This document shows, piece by piece, positions 1 to 5,514 of a stretch of DNA of 11,141 bases. The DNA comes from JBOFDK01 sp051656485. Lineage in GTDB: Bacteria; Bacillota; Clostridia; Lachnospirales; Cellulosilyticaceae. Where the stretch lies: the NCBI GenBank assembly GCA_051656485.1, contig JBOGBZ010000003.1, positions 1-11,141 of the forward strand, given 5' to 3'. The position numbers and the translations under genes were made by a program. Numbering within the stretch: position 1 is the first letter of the stretch; every line of letters starts with the position of its first letter. The notes under the pieces are model-generated. The model made no database searches. It saw nothing but the letters and a program-made list of their open reading frames with translations, and was not told where the DNA came from.

Positions 1-172
1 AGTTTGTCATCTGACAATAATTTTTGTGCTATTAGTTAGCACTGACTTTTGAGTACATGTACTCAATGAATCGACTGGTCTATTGGTTGTTATTTTATTT
101 TCAAAGTTCATTTGTTTGTTATGTTTTAAGGCCTTAGCCCCTGTGTCGTTAGCGTGTTGTTCGCTGCTGACT
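1..172 (-). other. 5' leader of an rRNA operon (16S gene expected just left of the window)
   Basis: Read on the minus strand, this is the untranslated leader between a strong promoter (179-207) and the expected 16S start. It has no open frame and contains three compact inverted repeats: GTGCTA/TAGCAC (26-31 and 37-42), the perfect palindrome GAGTACATGTACTC (51-64), and TTGTCA/TGACAA (4-17). It also has a boxA-like element (98-110). Such structured leaders with an antitermination element are typical of bacterial rrn operons, where the stems take part in precursor processing. The co-oriented 5S gene at the other end of the window shows that rRNA operons occur here on this strand. The 16S gene itself is not visible, so the assignment is an inference, but a fairly strong one. 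Confidence 0.8.
98..110 (-). promoter_or_regulatory. boxA-like antitermination element
   Basis: The minus strand reads TGAACTTTGAAAA, close to the boxA motif of Firmicutes rRNA leaders (TGCTCTTTGAAAA type). In known systems boxA RNA recruits NusB/NusE so that RNA polymerase resists termination across the long untranslated rRNA. It lies roughly 60-75 nt downstream of the predicted transcription start. The match is by eye. Confidence 0.6.
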
Positions 173-178
173 TGACTT

Positions 179-207
179 ATTATGCACTATAACAATACAT
201 AAGTCAA
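179..207 (-). promoter_or_regulatory. Strong sigma-A promoter of the left rRNA operon
   Basis: On the minus strand a TTGACT -35 box (202-207) and a CATAAT -10 box (179-184) are separated by exactly 17 bp. Transcription should start near 172, reading left into the 16S leader. The region just upstream of the -35 (about 214-247) is rich in A tracts on the transcribed-sense strand, like an UP element. A perfect 9-bp inverted repeat (TTGACTTAT at 172-180, ATAAGTCAA at 199-207) overlaps both the -35 and the -10/start region. Confidence 0.8.
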
Positions 208-251
208 CCCTATTTCTTATTTTTTTTAGGTTTTCTGCCCTTTTTTTCTCT

Positions 252-334
252 TTATCTCCATTATCCCCAAAATAACGATATTACCCCCATATTATCCACA
301 GACTTATGCACATTATACACAGCTTTTATGCCTA
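252..334 (+). other. Cluster of DnaA-box-like 9-mers
   Basis: Seven same-orientation 9-mers of the form TTAtnCnCA are packed into 83 bp. Three fit the DnaA-box consensus TTATNCACA exactly: TTATCCACA (292-300), TTATGCACA (304-312) and TTATACACA (313-321). TTATCCCCA (261-269) has one mismatch. TTATCTCCA (252-260), TTACCCCCA (281-289) and TTATGCCTA (326-334) have two each. Several boxes abut directly. A pyrimidine-rich AT stretch (211-250) and an rRNA promoter lie next to it, and the methyltransferase stop codon follows immediately. DnaA binds such boxes at oriC, at titration sites and at regulated promoters. There is no dnaA or dnaN here, so a DnaA-binding cluster outside the classical origin is the most cautious reading. 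Confidence 0.65.
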
Positions 335-955
335 TTACTTAAGCACATAACCTTCATAAAGTGTATTGGTAAGCGGAATCATTCCTTTTACCTTGTATTT
401 TGTCACATGTATTTCTTTAAATCCTATTTTTTGCAAAGTCTCTGTATGCTCTCTATTAATATGACACCCTACTGCTACTATTTTGAAGATACCATTTATA
501 CAATCTTGTAATTGCTGTTCTCTCTTATCAACTGCTTTTCCGTGTTCTACAAATATAAGCCTTCCCCCTGGCTTTAAGATGCGCTTTACCTCATAAAGTA
601 TGTCTTCTACATCTTTATGGTTTATGCTACACAATACAAACTGTGACACCACCGTATCGAAACTCTGATCCTCAAATGCTTTCATTTCTTCTACTAGATG
701 TACTTTGATATTATTTTTTTCTGCTTCTCTCATACATCTTTCATGCATGCCCTTATTTGGTTCGATAACGTAAAGCTCCTTGATCTCTTTTGGATAGTAT
801 TTAAAACTCAAACCCTCTCCTGCACTGATTTCTAGACACTTGCCCTTAGCACCTCTTAGTATTCTCTCTCTAACTTCACCTATTTTACTTGTATTAATCA
901 CACTTAGTACCTTTGGAAACACTTTTTCTTTATAAAAGCTTGCTATTTTACTCAT
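335..955 (-). CDS. METTL7-like class I SAM-dependent methyltransferase
   Basis: A 206-aa cytoplasmic protein with a Rossmann-type methyltransferase fold. Motif I is CLEISAGEG (about 40-48), which binds S-adenosylmethionine. An acidic IEPN follows at the end of strand 2, then FDTVVSQFVLCSI (motif IV region) and the post-I segment LKPGGRLIFVEHG. The FKYYP after motif I, the VLCSI, the VEHG and the GCHINRE segment near the C-terminus resemble the METTL7/UbiE-like group, in which human members methylate thiols. The substrate here is unknown. The ATG is preceded by AAGGGGG at good spacing. The gene starts 13 bp after the dinB stop, so the two are probably co-transcribed. No hairpin terminator follows; the DnaA-box cluster and the rRNA promoter come next. 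Confidence 0.8.
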   Translation of the reverse strand: MSKIASFYKEKVFPKVLSVINTSKIGEVRERILRGAKGKCLEISAGEGLSFKYYPKEIKELYVIEPNKGMHERCMREAEKNNIKVHLVEEMKAFEDQSFDTVVSQFVLCSINHKDVEDILYEVKRILKPGGRLIFVEHGKAVDKREQQLQDCINGIFKIVAVGCHINREHTETLQKIGFKEIHVTKYKVKGMIPLTNTLYEGYVLK

Positions 956-968
956 CTACTATTCCCCC

Positions 969-2048
969 TTAGTTTAAAGTATCAAATAATGATATGTTCA
1001 CAAACACTTCTTCATTTTTATCAATCAAGTTGGATAACGTCACACCTAGTAATCTAACGCGCATGCCTGTATCCTCTACTTTATCTAGTATCATTTCTCC
1101 GTAAAGCATTAGTTCATCTAATGTATATACTGTCTTTTCTATCGTCATACTTCGTGTGATCTGCACGAAGTCTTCAAACTTAATTTTAAGTGTGACTGTC
1201 TTTGCTTTTTTCTCATGTTGATGCAGCCTTTCTATTGCTTCTTTTGCTAATTCATAAAGATGGCCTCTCAATTCCTCACTTTTAAGTCCTATGTCTCCTT
1301 GGAACGTCGTTTCTGCTCCTATAGATTTACGTACTCTATGATTTTCGACTTCTCTATAATCAATGCCTCTTGCGAACTCATAAAGCATCTGCCCTCTCTT
1401 GCCAAATACAAGTGTCAAATAGTCACTTTCTAAAGCCCTTAAGTCTTTTCCCGTTCTTATCCCTATACGTCTTAAATCTTTGGCTGTTACTTTTCCCACC
1501 CCAAAGAACTTCTCTATAGGTAGTGCATCCAACAATTCTTGTGCATGTGTCTCATCGATGACTGTCAATCCTGCTGGTTTCTGATAATCCGATGCAATCT
1601 TTGCTAGAAACTTATTGTAGGATACGCCTGCGGAAGCTGTAAGCCCTATTTCTTCATAGATCGCCTTTTGGATAGCCTCTGCAATCTTGATAGAATCTTC
1701 TTCTCCTATTTTATTTTGCGTTACGTCTAGATACGCTTCATCTAAGGACAAAGGTTCTATCTTATCTGTGTAACGTCTGAAGATATCTCTAATTTGCTGC
1801 GATACTTGGTGATACTTTTCATGGTCAGGATGGATGAATATAGCATTTGGACATAAGGCATAGGCTGTCTTTGATGGCATCGCTGAATGAATGCCATACT
1901 TTCTTGCCTCATAAGAACATGTGGCTACCACACCTCGCCCATCAGGTCTTCCTCCTACAATGATAGGTTTCCCCTTCAGGGTAGGTTCATCTCTCATTTC
2001 TATTGAAGCAAAAAATGCATCCATATCTATATGTATAATTTTCCTCAT
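969..2048 (-). CDS. dinB: DNA polymerase IV (Y-family translesion polymerase)
   Basis: A 359-aa Y-family polymerase, normal length for DinB, which copies past damaged or distorted template at replication forks. Catalytic residues sit at the canonical places: D8 in IHIDMDAFFASIE, and D103/E104 in SLDEAYLD. F13 occupies the steric-gate position that excludes ribonucleotides. A helix-hairpin-helix segment follows (FFGVGKVTAKDL), then the little-finger domain. The C-terminus contains SLFD, which resembles a beta-clamp-binding peptide. I chose the ATG at 2046-2048: AAAGGAGG lies 6 bp upstream of it, whereas an in-frame ATG at 2052-2054 touches the Shine-Dalgarno. I see no GAAC-N4-GTTC LexA box upstream, so SOS control is not evident. 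The gene is divergent from the plus-strand pair and probably co-transcribed with the methyltransferase. Confidence 0.95.
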   Translation of the reverse strand: MRKIIHIDMDAFFASIEMRDEPTLKGKPIIVGGRPDGRGVVATCSYEARKYGIHSAMPSKTAYALCPNAIFIHPDHEKYHQVSQQIRDIFRRYTDKIEPLSLDEAYLDVTQNKIGEEDSIKIAEAIQKAIYEEIGLTASAGVSYNKFLAKIASDYQKPAGLTVIDETHAQELLDALPIEKFFGVGKVTAKDLRRIGIRTGKDLRALESDYLTLVFGKRGQMLYEFARGIDYREVENHRVRKSIGAETTFQGDIGLKSEELRGHLYELAKEAIERLHQHEKKAKTVTLKIKFEDFVQITRSMTIEKTVYTLDELMLYGEMILDKVEDTGMRVRLLGVTLSNLIDKNEEVFVNISLFDTLN

Positions 2049-2092
2049 ATGCATCCTCCTTTCATCTCTTTCTTTATCATATCATATTGTAT

Positions 2093-2121
2093 TTTACCCA
2101 GAAATCTTTTTGGACTATAAT
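2093..2121 (+). promoter_or_regulatory. Candidate promoter for the plus-strand two-gene operon
   Basis: TTTACC (2093-2098) and TATAAT (2116-2121) are 17 bp apart, pointing right towards the gene at 2179. The -10 is perfect and the -35 matches four of six positions. It lies in the 130-bp divergent gap, which must also hold the dinB promoter. I could not place that one convincingly; TATGAT hexamers are present on the minus strand near 2075-2090. Confidence 0.55.
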
Positions 2122-2178
2122 TTCTTCTATTTTTCATGGTACACTTGTTTTAACTTTATAGTAAAGGTAGGTACTTAA

Positions 2179-2508
2179 ATGGATTGTTTACTCATTGATC
2201 AAGCACTTTCTGTTCGTACGATTAATCGTCAGGAAGATATAGATTATTTTATAGATACGCAGGCTTATCCTGTCCACTTAGCCTTATCACTTATAGGTAT
2301 CTCTCGTATGCAGTTTCCTAACGCTAGGGCACTTCTTATACGTACTTCTCCTACAAGTACTTTTGCTACCCTTCATATTTTAAAAGATGTAGATCTCTAT
2401 TCTAGTTTTATTAACTTTGAAATAGACTTATCACTACTAGAACTTCAGATTAAACTTGAAGAAGGCCACATATCACTTAATCTTACCACCCAAAAGGAGA
2501 CACCATGA
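2179..2508 (+). CDS. Hypothetical protein of 109 aa, coupled to a GNAT gene
   Basis: I do not recognise this protein. It is soluble in character, with no signal peptide or membrane segment. The N-terminal half (RTINRQEDIDYFIDTQAYPVHL and on) mixes charged helices, the centre is hydrophobic (LALSLIGIS), and the C-terminal half alternates hydrophobic and acidic residues (FEIDLSLLELQIKLEE), suggesting beta strands or an amphipathic helix. The ATG follows AAAGGTAGG, a usable ribosome binding site, and a TATAAT promoter lies upstream. The stop overlaps the next start in an ATGA, so translation is probably coupled to the acetyltransferase and the two products may act together. That coupling, with the promoter, is the main reason to accept it as real. 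Confidence 0.7.
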   Translation: MDCLLIDQALSVRTINRQEDIDYFIDTQAYPVHLALSLIGISRMQFPNARALLIRTSPTSTFATLHILKDVDLYSSFINFEIDLSLLELQIKLEEGHISLNLTTQKETP

Positions 2509-3059
2509 AAAAAATACTTGTTGTAACGACAAAAGAAGGCACGCTTATGCCTCTCGAACTTATCACATTAGATACTAGCTACTTATCACAGATTATGGCT
2601 TTTCAAGACCGTATTCTCTCTTCATTACCTGAACCTACATGGTTTGCTTCTACTTCTGAAGATGAATTTAAAGAATGTATCGAATCTACAGGTTGTATCT
2701 TAGGCTATGTAACACCTGATCACGAACTTGCCGCACTGGGTGTCTATAATGCTTATGGCATGAATGAACATAACTACGGTTATGACCTTGAGCTAGATTC
2801 GAACTTACTTTCATCTGTTGGCCATGTGGAATGTACCATTGTAGAAGAAAATTTTCGTGGAAACAGGCTTCAAGACATCCTCTGTGATGCTATTGAAGAA
2901 ATAGGCCCAAAAAAAGGCACACCTCTTATGTGTGCGACTGTCCATCCTGATAATAAATATAGCCTTCAAACCTTTATTAAGCGAGGCTATGAAGTCAAAA
3001 AAGAAAAACTGAAGTATGGTGGCCTTCGTCGCTACATACTCCTTAAACCATTACTTTAA
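2505..3059 (+). CDS. GNAT-family N-acetyltransferase
   Basis: A 184-aa protein with the GNAT layout: VECTIVEENFRGNRLQDIL (about 108-126) fits motif A, with R118-G119-N120-R121 in the Q/R-x-x-G-x-G/A acetyl-CoA pyrophosphate loop. HPDNKYSLQTFIKRGYE further on fits motif B, where the conserved Asn/Ser and RGYE segment close the acceptor site. The family transfers an acetyl group from acetyl-CoA to an amine on a small molecule or protein; the acceptor here cannot be told. The N-terminal third (to about residue 60) is not obviously GNAT and may be an extra helical part. AAAAGGAG precedes the ATG, which overlaps the upstream stop as ATGA. A bidirectional terminator follows at 3071-3116. Confidence 0.85.
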   Translation: MKKILVVTTKEGTLMPLELITLDTSYLSQIMAFQDRILSSLPEPTWFASTSEDEFKECIESTGCILGYVTPDHELAALGVYNAYGMNEHNYGYDLELDSNLLSSVGHVECTIVEENFRGNRLQDILCDAIEEIGPKKGTPLMCATVHPDNKYSLQTFIKRGYEVKKEKLKYGGLRRYILLKPLL

Positions 3060-3070
3060 CTTAAAGTACG

Positions 3071-3116
3071 AAAAAATCCCTATCTCAAAGCATAACGCCT
3101 CAAGATAGGGACTTTT
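3071..3116. terminator. Bidirectional intrinsic terminator between GNAT gene and tRNA-fMet
   Basis: A perfect 9-bp stem (TCCCTATCT at 3077-3085, AGATAGGGA at 3103-3111) has a run of six T on the minus strand and CTTTT on the plus strand. It sits between convergent genes, ending the plus-strand acetyltransferase transcript and the minus-strand tRNA transcript. Confidence 0.85.
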
Positions 3117-3118
3117 AA

Positions 3119-3191
3119 TTGCGGAGTCAGGACTTGAACCTGAGACCTTCGGGTTATGAGCCCGACGAGCTGCCAACTGCTCCACTCCGCG
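3119..3191 (-). tRNA. Initiator tRNA-fMet (CAU), copy 1
   Basis: A full 73-nt cloverleaf. The acceptor CGCGGAG pairs with CTCCGCA, leaving a C1-A72 mismatch. The D stem is GAGC/GCTC, the anticodon arm is TCGGG-CTCATAA-CCCGA, and the T arm is TCAGG-TTCAAGT-CCTGA, followed by discriminator A73. The unpaired 1:72 position and three G-C pairs next to the anticodon loop are the hallmarks of an initiator rather than an elongator tRNA-Met: they permit formylation and P-site entry. CCA is not encoded and must be added afterwards. It appears to be transcribed alone. Confidence 0.95.
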
Positions 3192-3209
3192 TCATTTACT
3201 ATATACTAC

Positions 3210-3242
3210 ATTATATCCTGTATCACCATGAATTATTCATGT
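3210..3242 (-). promoter_or_regulatory. Candidate tRNA-fMet promoter with overlapping palindrome
   Basis: The minus strand carries a perfect TATAAT (3210-3215) about 19 bp before the tRNA 5' end, so the primary transcript would have a leader of roughly 12 nt. No good -35 box is found at 16-19 bp. Instead a perfect palindrome CATGAATTATTCATG (3228-3242) covers the -35 region. It could be an operator or activator site, or a coincidence in AT-rich DNA. Confidence 0.5.
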
Positions 3243-3257
3243 TTTTGAAAAAAAGTC

Positions 3258-3308
3258 AAAAAAAGCCCTCTAGTTAGGTTGTTATGTCACGACTAGTGGG
3301 CTTTTTTT
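3258..3308. terminator. Intrinsic terminator at the end of the nup operon
   Basis: A ten-position stem (3265-3274 with 3292-3301, one T-T mismatch, GCCC/GGGC at its base) has seven T on either strand. On the minus strand it ends the nucleoside importer operon before the tRNA-fMet promoter. The symmetry means it could also stop plus-strand transcription. Confidence 0.85.
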
Positions 3309-3379
3309 GAAGATTATCTTATGTATAGTATAGTGTGCTTTCCCTTATATAGCAAGGATTTTCTTCTTTACACCCAATA

Positions 3380-4342
3380 TTATCTTTTTCCTTTGTCGTA
3401 AATTTCTCCCAATGCACGTGGTGCACGATTGGAACCAGAGAAAAATATGAGTAATAATAAAGTTAAAAGATAAGGTAGAATCATAATAAGGTCAGTGTAT
3501 GCACTAGATAGTTCCATCACTTGTGCAAGCTTATATCCACCTGACCTTGCAAAGCCAAAGAGTAAACAAGCTGCAAGAGTTGGCATGATTCGCCAATTCC
3601 CAAAAATAAGAGCTGCAATTGCTAAATACCCATAACCTACATAGATACTTGGTGAAAAACTTGCTGAGATGGAGTACGCAAAACAAATACCACCGATGCC
3701 TGATAAAGCACCTGAAATCATAACTGCAATAAATCTTACACGTGCTACATTCACACCTGCTGCATCGACTGCATGAGGATTATCACCACAAGCACGTATA
3801 CGCAGACCGAAACGTGTCTTATAAAGTACATACCATGCTAAGATTGCTACAAGAATAATGATCGGTTGGAATAAATACATATCTTTAAAGAATGCACCAA
3901 GTACAGGTATTTCTGATAAACCTGGTATTGTAAAACGTGTCGCTACACCTAATTGAAACTTATTAGATGGTTTACCAAAGATAATGGCATTGAACTGACT
4001 TGTTAGGAATGCTGTCAAAGCCATTGCTAAAATATTGATTACTACACCACTAATAACTTGATTCGCCTTAAACTTGATACACAAAAAACCATGAAGTGTG
4101 GCATAAAGCATCCCACCGATCATTGAAAAAGCTACTGCCATGAAAAAGAGCATCTCCGGACTCATAGCTACACCATTTTTAGTCAATAAAATAACTGCCA
4201 TTGAACCGATAAAAGCACCAAATCCCATCAAACCTTCTAACGCAAGGTTTGTAATACCACTTCTCTCACTATATATACCGCCTATTGCCATAATAAAAAG
4301 TGGCAACGCAAACGCTAGTCCATCAATAATAATTGTATCCAT
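3380..4342 (-). CDS. nupC: Nucleoside ABC importer, permease subunit 2
   Basis: A 320-aa polytopic inner-membrane protein of the BPD_transp_2 (branched-chain amino-acid/ribose-type) permease family, with about eight to nine hydrophobic segments starting at residue 8. Conserved features are SERSGITNLALEGLMGFGAF near the N-terminus, the cytoplasmic coupling segment GLRIRACGDNPHAVDAAGVNV (about 185-205) that contacts the ATPase, and the following GALSGIGG. It corresponds to YufQ/NupQ of the guanosine importer in Bacillus and NupC of lactic acid bacteria, and pairs with the neighbouring permease to form the channel. Its ATG overlaps the stop of nupB by one base (TAATG), and AAAGGAGG lies 9 bp upstream. 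It is the last gene of the operon, followed by a strong terminator. Confidence 0.92.
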   Translation of the reverse strand: MDTIIIDGLAFALPLFIMAIGGIYSERSGITNLALEGLMGFGAFIGSMAVILLTKNGVAMSPEMLFFMAVAFSMIGGMLYATLHGFLCIKFKANQVISGVVINILAMALTAFLTSQFNAIIFGKPSNKFQLGVATRFTIPGLSEIPVLGAFFKDMYLFQPIIILVAILAWYVLYKTRFGLRIRACGDNPHAVDAAGVNVARVRFIAVMISGALSGIGGICFAYSISASFSPSIYVGYGYLAIAALIFGNWRIMPTLAACLLFGFARSGGYKLAQVMELSSAYTDLIMILPYLLTLLLLIFFSGSNRAPRALGEIYDKGKR

Positions 4343-5514
4343 TACTTGTTGCCTCCTTTATCTTCTTCATTTCCTTCATTTTCATTGATTGCTACTTGCT
4401 GTTCCTTCATCTTATCTTTTGCCATATTAATACGATGACAAATATACACACTACATGCTGAGAAGAGAAGAATAAGCCCTGTAACCACCTGTGCCATTTC
4501 TTGTTGAATCCCTACTGTCGAACTCATGTAATTACTTCCCTTTGAAATCACTGTAATGAGAAGTGATGAGAAAAGAATCCCAATCGGATGAGAATTTCCA
4601 AGGAGTGATACCGCGATGGCATCAAATCCTACTGCTGATAGTACCCTTGGTTGGATAGATGCGAAGTAACCTAAATAATAAGTAACCCCTGCAAGGCCTG
4701 CCAATGCACCTGATAAAGTCATGGCTAATACCATATTTTTTCCAACGTTCATCCCTGCATATTTAGCCGCCTGCTTATTAAGCCCTACTGTCTTTAATTC
4801 ATAACCTATACGTGTCTTATCTAATAAGAACTTGACTAAGAATGCTACTGGAATCACAAGTATAAACCCTAAAGGTATATCCATCTTTAAAGCGCCTACT
4901 TCAAAGTCTGCCAAAGTAAGTCTCGCTGCTTGAGATACATACTTCGATTGTCTCGTTACAGGATTGATATAATAAACGTTGATACAGAAACTAATGACAT
5001 ACTGCAAGATATAGTTAATCATGATGGATGATACGACTTCATTGATATTAAACTTATACTTTAACCATCCGATAAGCGCCCCTACAAGTGCCCCCATCAT
5101 AATACCAATAAGGATAACAAGTGGTTTTGCCACAACTGCTGGTAATTCTGAGTAACCAACAACTACTGAAGCCACAAAGCCACCCATTAACATCTGCCCT
5201 GCTACCCCGATATTGAAAAGTCCTGTTTTAAATGCTACTGCTACTGCAAGCGCCGCAAAAATCATTGGTGTCAATGCATTAAGCATACTCATAAAGTCAG
5301 TCAGCATACTTCTCTTTGCTGCATAACTTTCTTTTGGAAGCATTCCAGAACCTTTAAGTAAACTTAAGAACGATTCGATAGGGTCTTTGCCTACCATCAT
5401 AATAACCACTGATGCCACAATTAAACTAAGAAATATCGCAAAAAGTGGTATCGTAATACTTTGATATTTTTCATTCCCAAAAACTTTGAGGAAACCTTCT
5501 TTTAGTTTTTTCAT
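4342..5514 (-). CDS. nupB: Nucleoside ABC importer, permease subunit 1
   Basis: A 390-aa membrane protein of the same permease family, longer than its partner because of an N-terminal extension. That extension has a first membrane segment (about 19-41), a loop with PKESYAAKRSM, then the permease core beginning LTPMIFAALAVAVAFKTGLFNIGVAGQ in register with the partner subunit. The coupling segment GYELKTVGLNKQAAKYAGMNV lies near residues 240-260. The C-terminal tail is highly charged (KEQQVAINENEGNEEDKG) and cytoplasmic by inference. It corresponds to YufP/NupP or NupB. It overlaps the ATPase gene by ATGA, with GGGGGTGG inside the ATPase end as ribosome binding site, so synthesis is translationally coupled. 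Confidence 0.92.
   Translation of the reverse strand: MKKLKEGFLKVFGNEKYQSITIPLFAIFLSLIVASVVIMMVGKDPIESFLSLLKGSGMLPKESYAAKRSMLTDFMSMLNALTPMIFAALAVAVAFKTGLFNIGVAGQMLMGGFVASVVVGYSELPAVVAKPLVILIGIMMGALVGALIGWLKYKFNINEVVSSIMINYILQYVISFCINVYYINPVTRQSKYVSQAARLTLADFEVGALKMDIPLGFILVIPVAFLVKFLLDKTRIGYELKTVGLNKQAAKYAGMNVGKNMVLAMTLSGALAGLAGVTYYLGYFASIQPRVLSAVGFDAIAVSLLGNSHPIGILFSSLLITVISKGSNYMSSTVGIQQEMAQVVTGLILLFSACSVYICHRINMAKDKMKEQQVAINENEGNEEDKGGNK

Noticed and set aside
172..200. Plus-strand promoter from the TTGACT at 172-177
   Set aside because: At 17 bp the -10 position reads ATACAT, a weak match, and no plus-strand gene follows.
252..334. Chromosomal replication origin oriC
   Set aside because: The boxes are convincing, but dnaA, dnaN, rpmH, recF and gyrB are absent, so only a DnaA-box cluster is claimed.
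1921..2178. Plus-strand open frame overlapping the start of dinB
   Set aside because: It is antisense to the conserved polymerase start, has no ribosome site and shows no recognisable domain.
3309..3379. Small gene or RNA between the nup terminator and nupC stop
   Set aside because: No start with a ribosome site, hairpin or promoter stands out; it looks like plain 3' untranslated sequence.
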